NCBI GenBank assembly: GCA_002256435.1
Contig: NKJC01000006.1
Location: forward strand, 124,001-188,000
DNA: 64,000 nucleotides
Source: Chitinophagaceae bacterium BSSC1
GTDB lineage: Bacteria; Bacteroidota; Bacteroidia; Chitinophagales; Chitinophagaceae
Direction: 5' to 3'
Below, in pieces: positions 9,112 through 16,042 of the stretch (positions are counted from its first letter, which is position 1; the number at the start of each line of letters is the position of its first letter). The translations under genes were made by a program, and so were the position numbers. Under the pieces are notes generated by a model. The model had not been told where the DNA came from. It worked only from the letters and a program-made list of their open reading frames with translations, and did no database searches.

Positions 9112-10308
9112 ATGAACATATTCGTGATCAATTCAGGTAGCAGCTCAATTAAATACCAACTTATCAGTATGCCGGATGCATTTACTATTTGCGCTGGATT
9201 AATTGAAAGAATTGGTTCAGATAATGCCAGTATCCAACACAAAACTTTTCATACCGGTACAGAGCAATCTCTCAAAGAAGAATTGCGGATAAAAGACCAT
9301 GCTATGGGCTTGAAATTGGTGGCCAGTTATTTATCTGAAGGACCTTTGGCCGTGATCAAAGACCCCGCAGAAATTCATGCTGTTGGACACAGGGTGGTGC
9401 ATGGAGGAGAAAGCTTTTCCAATACCATGGAAATTACTGAAGAAATTAAGGCAAAAATCAAACAACTATTTCCACTTGCTCCATTACACAATCCCGCTAA
9501 TTTTTTAGGGATTGAAGTAGCCGAACAAATATTTACTACTGCTAAACAAGTAGCCGTATTTGACACGGCTTTTCACCAAACCATGCCAGCATTAGCCTAC
9601 AGAATGGCCATCCCAAATAGGTTTTATGAAGACCATAGAATTAGGAGTTACGGCTTTCATGGTACATCACACAAATTTGTTTCTGAACGTGCTATTGAAT
9701 ATTTAGGATTAACAAGTTCCAAAATCATTACCATTCACTTGGGTAATGGGTGTAGTATGACAGCTATTAAAGATGGCAAATGTGTAGACACCAGTATGGG
9801 ATTAGGACCTATGAATGGATTGATGATGGGAACCAGGGCTGGTGATATTGATCAGTCTGTGATTTTTTATTTAGTGAACCAACTGGGCTATCCTATTGAA
9901 CAGATTCATGATGTTTTGAACAAGCAAAGTGGGATGTTGGGGCTTACTGGATTTAGTGATATGAGAGACGTAAAAGCAAGGTATGAACAAGGAGACAAAC
10001 CCTCTGTACTTGCCTACCAAATGTATGCCTATCATATCAAGAAATATATAGGGTCTTTTGCAGCCGTTTTAAATGGCTTAGACGCCATTGTATTTACAGG
10101 AGGTGTAGGTGAAAACGATGACTTGACAAGGGCCTTGGTTTGCCAACAAATGGAATGGCTAGGATTAACATTAGATCAAGAAAAAAACGCGAAACGTCAA
10201 AAAGGAATAGTTGCAATCAACAGCAATGATGCTAAAGTAAAAATACTGATTGTACCAACAAATGAAGAGTTAGAAATTGCCAAGCAATGTTATGCTTTGG
10301 TATCTTAA
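9112..10308 (+). CDS. ackA: Acetate kinase
   Basis: 398 residues, the normal family length. Visible motifs are the N-terminal NSGSSSIKYQL (7-17), GHRVVHGGE, the phosphate-binding YGFHGTSHKFV, HLGNGCS, and VFTGGVGEN near the C-terminus, all typical of the acetate kinase branch of the ASKHA fold. It converts acetyl phosphate and ADP to acetate and ATP. It is translationally close to pta (9-base gap), forming the standard pta-ackA operon. It ends 6 bases from the convergent META-domain gene, with no obvious terminator between them. Confidence 0.97.
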   Translation: MNIFVINSGSSSIKYQLISMPDAFTICAGLIERIGSDNASIQHKTFHTGTEQSLKEELRIKDHAMGLKLVASYLSEGPLAVIKDPAEIHAVGHRVVHGGESFSNTMEITEEIKAKIKQLFPLAPLHNPANFLGIEVAEQIFTTAKQVAVFDTAFHQTMPALAYRMAIPNRFYEDHRIRSYGFHGTSHKFVSERAIEYLGLTSSKIITIHLGNGCSMTAIKDGKCVDTSMGLGPMNGLMMGTRAGDIDQSVIFYLVNQLGYPIEQIHDVLNKQSGMLGLTGFSDMRDVKARYEQGDKPSVLAYQMYAYHIKKYIGSFAAVLNGLDAIVFTGGVGENDDLTRALVCQQMEWLGLTLDQEKNAKRQKGIVAINSNDAKVKILIVPTNEELEIAKQCYALVS

Positions 10309-10314
10309 GATATC

Positions 10315-10749
10315 TTACAGTGCTCTTCTAAAAACCAATACTTGCTTACCTTCTTTTGTAAAGATTAATTCTTCATTGGAAAGGGTGTATGACAAACTGC
10401 CCCTTAATAATTGAAGCAAGGGGGTTTCATATTTAGCATTGCTACAAAGCATTCTGGTAGCAGCCAAATTTTCAAAATCAACCAAGTAAGGTGTTACCCT
10501 TATTTTGCCAGTAATTCTATTACAACCCGTTGTTCCGGTTAGCGAATTTTCTGTTGTATTAAAAGCTAATTGAGGAATTTCTTTTCCAGATTGTTCTTTG
10601 GTTACTTTGTTGCCATTCACATAAAGCAGTTGCCATAGACCGTTAATATCTGGCATCTCAACCACCACTTCTTTGGGTGTGGGTTTTAATTTGATATTAC
10701 ATGCAAACAACCCAAACAGGAAACAGCAAATAAGAATTGCAAAACGCAT
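10315..10749 (-). CDS. META-domain (HslJ-like) lipoprotein
   Basis: 144 residues with a lipoprotein signal (LFGLFACN, Cys at 17). The mature part is a single META domain: INGLWQLLYVNG, then LTGTTGCNRITGKI with the characteristic GCN, then ENLAATRMLC and a terminal ELIFTKEG strand. META/HslJ proteins are small envelope proteins linked to stress or antibiotic tolerance in other bacteria; a precise role here is unknown. It starts 1 base after the carA stop in the same direction and is probably cotranscribed with carA. Confidence 0.82.
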   Translation of the reverse strand: MRFAILICCFLFGLFACNIKLKPTPKEVVVEMPDINGLWQLLYVNGNKVTKEQSGKEIPQLAFNTTENSLTGTTGCNRITGKIRVTPYLVDFENLAATRMLCSNAKYETPLLQLLRGSLSYTLSNEELIFTKEGKQVLVFRRAL

Positions 10750-10750
10750 C

Positions 10751-11857
10751 TTAATTATTTTGATGGCGCATCATGTCCATGAAATTGTCAAATAAGTATC
10801 TGCTATCGTGTGGGCCTGGTGTGCTTTCCGGGTGGTATTGTACACTAAATGCTTGACGATCTTTTAAACGGATTCCTTCAATGGATTCATCGTTTAAATT
10901 TAAGTGCGTAATCTCTACATTGTTGTGGTTGCGAACAGCTTCTGGATCTACTCCAAATCCGTGATTTTGCGTAGTGATTTCACACTGACCGGTAATGATA
11001 TTTTTAACAGGATGGTTTAATCCTCTGTGACCATGGTGCATTTTAAATGTAGGGATATCATTAGCTCTGGCTAATAACTGATGCCCCAAACAGATACCAA
11101 ATACCGGCTTGTTTTCTTGTAGAATATCTTTTACCGTTGCAACTGCATAAGGCATGGCAGCGGGGTCCCCAGGGCCATTAGAAAGGAAATATCCATTCGG
11201 CTGGAATTCTTTTAACCTACTCAAAGGCGTTTTTGCAGGATGCACCCTTACATGTGCTCCTCTTTCTACCAAACATTCTAGAATATGCTTTTTAACCCCA
11301 AAATCAAGTACTGCTACTTTAATAGGCGCATTAACATCGCCCAGCTCATATTCTTCCTTGGTACTTACGGTACTGGCTAATTCTAGGCCATCCATATCAG
11401 GTACTGCAGCCAATTGCGCTTTCAAAACTGCTACATCTAATTCAGAAGAAGAGATAATACAGTTCATGGCGCCTTTGGTACGAATATGTGCAACCAACGC
11501 ACGAGTATCAATATCATCAATGGCAACAATATTGTTATCTTTTAAGTAGTCATTCAAATTACCATTTGCCTGAAAACGGCTATATAATTCTTCTAGATTA
11601 CGAGCTATTAAACCATGGATTTTTACTGAACTACTTTCAACATCTACGTCTTTTACACCGTAGTTACCAATGTGCACATTATTCATGATCAACACCTGAC
11701 CAGTATAGCTGGGATCAGTAAATACTTCTTGGTAGCCAGTCATTCCGGTATTAAAACAGATTTCGCCTGTGGCGATTCCTATTTTACCAAAAGCTGATCC
11801 TTGAAATACGTGTCCATCTGCTAAAACTAAAATGGCGGGTTGCTTGGTCTGAGGCAT
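10751..11857 (-). CDS. carA: Carbamoyl-phosphate synthase small subunit
   Basis: 368 residues from the ATG at 11857; the frame is open 8 codons further but only with a TTG. The N-terminal CPSase small-chain domain (LADGHVFQGSAFG, then CFNTGMTGYQEVFTDPSYTG) is followed by a class I glutamine amidotransferase domain with the nucleophile motif FGICLGHQLL and the catalytic His/Glu in QYHPESTPGPHDS. It supplies ammonia from glutamine to CarB for carbamoyl phosphate, used in pyrimidine and arginine synthesis. carB is not in the window. It lies downstream of the alpha ribosomal operon in the same direction but is separated from it by a terminator. Confidence 0.95.
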   Translation of the reverse strand: MPQTKQPAILVLADGHVFQGSAFGKIGIATGEICFNTGMTGYQEVFTDPSYTGQVLIMNNVHIGNYGVKDVDVESSSVKIHGLIARNLEELYSRFQANGNLNDYLKDNNIVAIDDIDTRALVAHIRTKGAMNCIISSSELDVAVLKAQLAAVPDMDGLELASTVSTKEEYELGDVNAPIKVAVLDFGVKKHILECLVERGAHVRVHPAKTPLSRLKEFQPNGYFLSNGPGDPAAMPYAVATVKDILQENKPVFGICLGHQLLARANDIPTFKMHHGHRGLNHPVKNIITGQCEITTQNHGFGVDPEAVRNHNNVEITHLNLNDESIEGIRLKDRQAFSVQYHPESTPGPHDSRYLFDNFMDMMRHQNN

Positions 11858-11930
11858 GTTCAATTCTAATTTGTTTTGCAAAAGAAATACAATTGGCCCT
11901 AATTCAGGGATAATCTTTTACACATTGGTC

Positions 11931-11962
11931 ATAAAAAAAGGCAAGACTAAAAAAGTCTTGCC
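11931..11962 (-). terminator. Intrinsic terminator of the alpha ribosomal operon
   Basis: GGCAAGACT (11940-11948) pairs with AGTCTTGCC (11954-11962). On the minus strand the stem is followed by seven consecutive T residues. It lies 26 bases after the rplQ stop and ends the operon before carA. Confidence 0.88.
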
Positions 11963-11987
11963 TATATGTTTCAACAGTTTCATGAAA

Positions 11988-12524
11988 TTATTCAGCTGCT
12001 TTATCTTCTACTGCTGGAGTTTCTTCTACTGCTGGAGCTTCTACCGCCACTGGAGCGGCTTCTGCAGCTTCAGCTTTCTTTTTAGCTCCACCGGCACGAC
12101 GAGTCTTTTTAGCAGGTTCAGCTGCTTTTTCAACGCCTTTACCGTAAATTTCATTGAAGTCTACTAGTTCAATCATTGCTTTTTCAGCATTGTCACCAGG
12201 ACGAATGCCTAATTTCAAGATCCTAGTGTATCCACCTGGACGAGAAGCAATTTTAGGACCAATTACTGTGAACAATTCTTTCACAGCAGTTTTGTCTTGC
12301 AATTCTGCAAACACCAAACGGTGGTTGTGGCTGATTTGAGCAGCGCTTTCGTTTTTCTTTGTCTTAGTGATCAATGGTTCAACGTAAGTACGCAAAGCTT
12401 TAGCTTTAGCCAAAGTGGTAACAATACGTTTGTGTGTGATCAACTGGCTAGCCAGATTCTGTAATAATGCAACCCTATGTGCTTTTTTACGGCCGAGGTT
12501 GTTGATTTTGTCTCCGTGACGCAT
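11988..12524 (-). CDS. rplQ: 50S ribosomal protein L17
   Basis: 178 residues. The conserved L17 core occupies about 1-120 (MRHGDKINNLGRKKAHRVAL, then LITHKRIVTTLAKAKALR, then RPGGYTRILKLGIRPGDNAEKAMIEL). It is followed by an Ala/Glu/Val-rich, Lys-containing tail of about 55 residues with a repeated VEETPAVE-like sequence. Such low-complexity tails on L17 are frequent in Bacteroidota; the core alone is the usual E. coli length. It is the last gene of the alpha operon, 82 bases after rpoA, and is followed by an intrinsic terminator. Confidence 0.97.
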   Translation of the reverse strand: MRHGDKINNLGRKKAHRVALLQNLASQLITHKRIVTTLAKAKALRTYVEPLITKTKKNESAAQISHNHRLVFAELQDKTAVKELFTVIGPKIASRPGGYTRILKLGIRPGDNAEKAMIELVDFNEIYGKGVEKAAEPAKKTRRAGGAKKKAEAAEAAPVAVEAPAVEETPAVEDKAAE

Positions 12525-12606
12525 GACATTTGTTTTTATATCTTATACCGTGTCAGGAATATAAGATGTGATGAATGGGATGGTTTAACTAGGAACCAAG
12601 CAGGGC

Positions 12607-13608
12607 TTAATTGTCTAGGTTATCCAATCCTAATTTGTTCAAATCCATACCAAAGCTCAAACCTCTTTCAGTTAACACTTGTTCAATCTCAGAAAGAGAT
12701 TTTTGACCAAAGTTTCTGAATTTCATTAGGTCTTCTTGCTCGTATTGTACCAATTCACTCAAGCTGTTAATCTTAGCAGCTTTCAAGCAATTGAAGGCAC
12801 GTACAGAAAGATCCAAGTCTTCTAATGGAGTCTTTAACACTTTGCGTAATTGCAATACGTGTTCGTCAACCACATCTTCTTTCTTGTCTTCTTTGTTATC
12901 AAAAGTGATGTTCTCATCAGTGATGATCATCAAGTGTTGAATCAGAATGCGAGAAGCTTGTTTAACCGCGTCTTCAGGATGGATGGTTCCATCTGTAGCA
13001 ACGTCTAAAATCAGTTTCTCATAGTCAGTTCTTTGTTCCACACGATAGTTCTCAATAGCGTATTTAACGTTCTTGATAGGTGTGTGAATAGAGTCAATAG
13101 CAATGTATCCAAAAGCGGAATCCTTTACCTTGTTCTCTTCTGCTGGAATATAACCACGACCTTTAGCAATGGTTAATTCAATGTCCAATTTGGATGTATT
13201 ATCCATGGTGCAAATCACCAGTTCAGGATTCATTACCTGAAAGCTTTGAGATCCTTCGCCAATCATACCTGCATTGAATTCAGTGCGGCCTTTGATAGAC
13301 AAAGTGATTTTCTCATTAGCTACTTCATGATCAACTGTTTTCTTGAAACGTACTTGTTTCAAATTCAAGATCACTTCGGTAACGTCTTCTGTGATACCCT
13401 TGATGGTTGCAAATTCGTGGTCCACGCCTTCGATCTTGATACCAACAATGGCAAAACCTTCCAAAGAACTCAGCAATACCCTGCGCAGGGCGTTACCGAT
13501 GGTCAGGCCGAAACCTGGTTCCAATGGACGGAATTCAAACTGTCCTTCAAAATCTGTTGCTTTTTGTAAAACGATTTTGTCTGGCTTCTGAAAGCTTAAT
13601 ATGGCCAT
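12607..13608 (-). CDS. rpoA: RNA polymerase alpha subunit
   Basis: 333 residues. The N-terminal dimerisation domain (about 1-235) contains FEFRPLEPGFGLTIGNALRR and VLLSSLEG. After a charged linker (NKEDKKEDVVDEH), the C-terminal domain (about 255-325) has two helix-hairpin-helix elements (LDLSVRAFNCLKAAKI and LMKFRNFGQKSLSEI) that contact UP elements and activators. It is placed between rpsD and rplQ as in most bacteria. A terminator-like hairpin lies in the 99-base gap after rpsD and could adjust the rpoA level. Confidence 0.98.
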   Translation of the reverse strand: MAILSFQKPDKIVLQKATDFEGQFEFRPLEPGFGLTIGNALRRVLLSSLEGFAIVGIKIEGVDHEFATIKGITEDVTEVILNLKQVRFKKTVDHEVANEKITLSIKGRTEFNAGMIGEGSQSFQVMNPELVICTMDNTSKLDIELTIAKGRGYIPAEENKVKDSAFGYIAIDSIHTPIKNVKYAIENYRVEQRTDYEKLILDVATDGTIHPEDAVKQASRILIQHLMIITDENITFDNKEDKKEDVVDEHVLQLRKVLKTPLEDLDLSVRAFNCLKAAKINSLSELVQYEQEDLMKFRNFGQKSLSEIEQVLTERGLSFGMDLNKLGLDNLDN

Positions 13609-13670
13609 ATTAGAACTTGTTTTTTACTGATGAATCTTCTTCCCACAAGAGAAAGAAGGAATATGTTTGA

Positions 13671-13704
13671 AAAAAGAACCCCGGATCTTTCAATCCAGGT
13701 CCTT
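13671..13704 (-). terminator. Terminator-like hairpin (possible attenuator) between rpsD and rpoA
   Basis: On the minus strand, GGACC-T-GGAT, loop TGAAAG, ATCC-GG-GGTTC is followed directly by TTTTTT (complement of 13671-13676). The stem is interrupted and has one G-U pair, so termination would be partial. It starts 4 bases after the rpsD stop codon. Confidence 0.55.
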
Positions 13705-13707
13705 TTA

Positions 13708-14313
13708 TTATTTAGAGTACAATTCCACAATCAGTTGTTCCTTGATATTCTCAGGAACGCTTTCACGATCTGGCATTGTAATGAAAGTACCTTTCTTTTC
13801 ATTTTCATTCCAGTCAATCCAGCCAAACTTTGGATTCTTACCGCGGTTTTTGCTTACTACAGCTGAGTTATCAGCGCTCTTAGGTTTGTAAGCAATAATG
13901 TCACCTGGTTTGCAAGTATAAGAAGGAACGTTCATCACTTCACCGTTAACGGTAATGTGCTTGTGGTTCACCAACTGACGAGCTTCAGGACGGCTAGCTG
14001 TAAGACCCATACGGAAAACAGTGTTGTCCAAACGAGATTCCAACAATTTGATCAAGTTTTCACCAGTAACACCTTTAAGACGCTGAGCTTCTTCAAAAGT
14101 TTTACGGAACTGGCGCTCCAATACACCATAAGTGTATTTGGCTTTTTGCTTTTCACGCAATTGCAAAGCGTATTCACCCAAGGTTTTACGCTTACGGGCA
14201 GCACCGTGCTGTCCGGGAGGGTTGCTGTTCTTACCCAACCACTTGGCATTTCCCAAGATGGGTTCGCCGAAGATTCTGGAAATTTTGGTCTTTGGACCTG
14301 TGTAACGTGCCAT
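13708..14313 (-). CDS. rpsD: 30S ribosomal protein S4
   Basis: 201 residues. The N-terminal S4 domain (MARYTGPKTKISRIFGEPI...) lacks the zinc-binding cysteine pattern found in some S4 proteins. The S4 RNA-binding domain is visible at about 92-155 (ESRLDNTVFRMGLTASRPEA, then QLVNHKHITVNG). S4 is a primary 16S rRNA binder and in enteric bacteria is the translational repressor of this operon; whether that holds here is unknown. The frame starts 105 bases after rpsK. Confidence 0.98.
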   Translation of the reverse strand: MARYTGPKTKISRIFGEPILGNAKWLGKNSNPPGQHGAARKRKTLGEYALQLREKQKAKYTYGVLERQFRKTFEEAQRLKGVTGENLIKLLESRLDNTVFRMGLTASRPEARQLVNHKHITVNGEVMNVPSYTCKPGDIIAYKPKSADNSAVVSKNRGKNPKFGWIDWNENEKKGTFITMPDRESVPENIKEQLIVELYSK

Positions 14314-14395
14314 TTGTTTTTGTTTGCGATTTTTTAATGACGACCGGGTATCGTAAAAATCTAAAATAGATACCTGGCCCTGTTATGATGATTCA

Positions 14396-14414
14396 TTGGT
14401 AGAAAACCTACCAA
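14396..14414 (-). other. Hairpin directly after the rpsK stop codon
   Basis: TTGGTAG (14396-14402) and CTACCAA (14408-14414) form a perfect 7-base stem with a 5-base loop, only 4 bases after the rpsK stop codon in the mRNA. No T tract follows, so it looks like an RNA processing or stability element and not a terminator. Confidence 0.45.
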
Positions 14415-14418
14415 CTCA

Positions 14419-14829
14419 TTATACCCTACGTTGTTTAGGAGGACGGCAACCATTGTGTGGTAGCGGAGTTACGTCTTTAATAGAAGTAACTTCAATTCCT
14501 GACTGAGAAATAGAACGGATAGAGCTTTCGCGTCCAGCACCTGGGCCTTTCACAAATACGTCTACACGCTTCAGACCAGCATCAGAAGCAACTTTTGCTG
14601 CATCGGCTGCTGCCATCTGAGCTGCATATGGAGTGTTCTTTTTAGAACCTCTAAAGCCCATTTTACCAGCACTGCTCCAAGAAATAACTTGGCCAGATTT
14701 GTTGGTAAAACTGATGATGATGTTGTTAAAAGTAGCAGAGATTCTAACTTCTCCTGCTGCGTCAACCTTTACTACCCTTTTCTTGGCAGCGGTTTTTGCG
14801 CTGTTTTGCGCTTTTTGCGGTTTGGCCAT
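14419..14829 (-). CDS. rpsK: 30S ribosomal protein S11
   Basis: 136 residues, with a short basic Ala/Lys-rich N-terminal extension of about 20 residues and then the S11 core (GEVRISATFNNIIISFTNKS, GKMGFRGSKKNTPYAAQMAA, VKGPGAGRESSIRS, VTPLPHNGCRPPKQRRV). The C-terminal PHNGCRPPKRRRV-type end is the family signature. S11 forms part of the 30S platform and the mRNA exit channel. It sits between rpsM and rpsD as in the standard alpha operon order. Confidence 0.98.
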   Translation of the reverse strand: MAKPQKAQNSAKTAAKKRVVKVDAAGEVRISATFNNIIISFTNKSGQVISWSSAGKMGFRGSKKNTPYAAQMAAADAAKVASDAGLKRVDVFVKGPGAGRESSIRSISQSGIEVTSIKDVTPLPHNGCRPPKQRRV

Positions 14830-14883
14830 TGTTGTTTTTTGAGGTGTATCCCTTTTTACAGGGACGCGTTTAAAATGTAAAAT

Positions 14884-14899
14884 CCCGAACTGATTCGGG
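14884..14899 (-). other. Second hairpin in the rpsM-rpsK gap
   Basis: CCCGAA (14884-14889) and TTCGGG (14894-14899) form a perfect 6-base stem with a 4-base loop. On the minus strand it is followed by TTTTACATTTT, so weak termination or processing is possible. Confidence 0.4.
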
Positions 14900-14957
14900 A
14901 ACCGTTACACTCTACTTTCCTGTAGGAAGATCCAAGCTGCAACGGATTTTATGAATG

Positions 14958-14991
14958 CGTAAGTCTAACCTTTTGCAAGGTTAGACTTACG
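14958..14991 (-). other. Perfect 15-bp hairpin after rpsM
   Basis: The arms 14958-14972 and 14977-14991 are perfectly complementary over 15 bases, with loop TTGC. The hairpin starts 5 bases after the rpsM stop codon. On the minus strand no T tract follows, so it is not a standard terminator; an RNase III site, a mRNA stability element or a regulatory-protein site would fit. Confidence 0.65.
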
Positions 14992-14996
14992 ATTAA

Positions 14997-15377
14997 TTAT
15001 TTCTTAGCGGCTTTCTTCTTACCAGCAACTGTCTTACGCTTACCTTTTCTGGTACGGCTGTTAGTTTTGGTACGTTGACCACGAACAGGCAAACCTTTAC
15101 GGTGACGCAAACCACGGTAGCAAGCAATATCCAACAAGCGTTTGATGCTCATGGAAACTTCACTACGCAATGCACCTTCCACTTTAAATTCAGTGTTGAT
15201 GATATTACGGATAGCACCTTGTTCTTCATCGTTCCACTGGTTCACTTTCTTATTGAAGTCAATACCAGCTTTAGTAAGAATATACTGAGCAGTAGATTTT
15301 CCGATCCCGAAAATATAGGTCAGACCAATTTCTCCTCTTTTATTCTTTGGTAAGTCAATACCGGCAATACGAGCCAT
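14997..15377 (-). CDS. rpsM: 30S ribosomal protein S13
   Basis: 126 residues. The S13 signature runs from MARIAGIDLPKNKRGEIGL through YIFGIGKSTAQYIL to CYRGLRHRKGLPVRGQRTKTN, with a Lys-rich C-terminal tail (GKRKTVAGKKKAAKK). S13 sits at the head of the 30S subunit and contacts the P-site tRNA through its tail. It follows rpmJ by 59 bases in the alpha operon. A 15-bp perfect hairpin lies right after its stop codon. Confidence 0.98.
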   Translation of the reverse strand: MARIAGIDLPKNKRGEIGLTYIFGIGKSTAQYILTKAGIDFNKKVNQWNDEEQGAIRNIINTEFKVEGALRSEVSMSIKRLLDIACYRGLRHRKGLPVRGQRTKTNSRTRKGKRKTVAGKKKAAKK

Positions 15378-15436
15378 ATTCTAATTTTAAGTTTTATACT
15401 GTTTTATTCAGGCACACCAATTGGGCGTACCAGTGA

Positions 15437-15553
15437 TTATCCCTGACGTTGCTTATAACGAGGGTTCTTTTTGTTAATTACGTAAAGTTTGCCCTTACGC
15501 TTCACAATCTTACAATCTACACTGCGCTTTTTGATAGAAGCTCTAACTTTCAT
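15437..15553 (-). CDS. rpmJ: 50S ribosomal protein L36
   Basis: 38 residues read directly from the complementary strand: MKVRASIKKRSVDCKIVKRK, then GKLYVINKKNPRYKQRQG and a TAA stop. This is the L36 family by sequence and position between infA and rpsM. The four zinc ligands of the C+ form are largely missing: only C14 remains of the usual CxxC...C...H set, so this is the zinc-free (C-) type. L36 stabilises 23S rRNA in the large subunit. Confidence 0.95.
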   Translation of the reverse strand: MKVRASIKKRSVDCKIVKRKGKLYVINKKNPRYKQRQG

Positions 15554-15643
15554 AACAATGCTTTTTTCTTTTGCTAGCCCCCTCCCTAAGGTTGAAATGC
15601 CAGCTTATTGGTACCTGAATATTTTTTATCCCTGATTGCTGCC

Positions 15644-15862
15644 TTATTTGTATCGGAAGATGATTCTTCCTCTACTTAGATCATAAGGGCTCATCTCAAC
15701 CCCCACTTTATCACCAGGTAAAATTCGGATATAGTGCATCCTCATTTTTCCGGAGATGGTAGCCAATATTTCGTGGCCATTTTCCAATTTCACCCTGAAC
15801 ATAGCATTGCTCAAGGCTTCCAGAATTACTCCATCTTGTTTAATCAGTGGTTGTTTCGACAT
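15644..15862 (-). CDS. infA: Translation initiation factor IF-1
   Basis: 72 residues, exactly the family length. It has the S1-like OB fold: KQDGVILEALSNAMFRVKLE, GHEILATISGKMRMHYIRIL, PGDKVGVEMSPYDLSRGRII, ending FRYK. IF-1 binds the A site of the 30S subunit during initiation. It is the first gene of this alpha operon; its own promoter, with the box TATCTTTG and a perfect inverted repeat, lies 16 bases upstream. The usual upstream neighbours secY and map are not present in the window. Confidence 0.98.
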   Translation of the reverse strand: MSKQPLIKQDGVILEALSNAMFRVKLENGHEILATISGKMRMHYIRILPGDKVGVEMSPYDLSRGRIIFRYK

Positions 15863-15874
15863 ACAATTTTTGGG

Positions 15875-15898
15875 GCTGCAAAGATATTAGTTTGCAGC
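15875..15898 (-). promoter_or_regulatory. infA promoter -7 box inside an 8-bp inverted repeat
   Basis: GCTGCAAA (15875-15882) and TTTGCAGC (15891-15898) form a perfect inverted repeat with an 8-base spacer. On the minus strand the box TATCTTTG (15879-15886) fits TAnnTTTG and continues as GCAGC. A TTTG element at the -33 distance is not visible. Confidence 0.55.
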
Positions 15899-16042
15899 GG
15901 AAATAAGAAAATTAAGTGGAAAAAAATCTCAAAAATGTGGAAAAACCCTCCGGATTTCCCAAATTCGGTGCAAATATGGCCTTTTTTTAGCAATTATCCG
16001 CCTCCAATTTTGTCCAAAAGACCGTTTTGGGGAGACAATTTT

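Noticed and set aside
11154..11688. Open frames antisense to carA
   Set aside because: Shadow frames of a well-supported gene; composition is the complement of carA codons and no protein family is seen.
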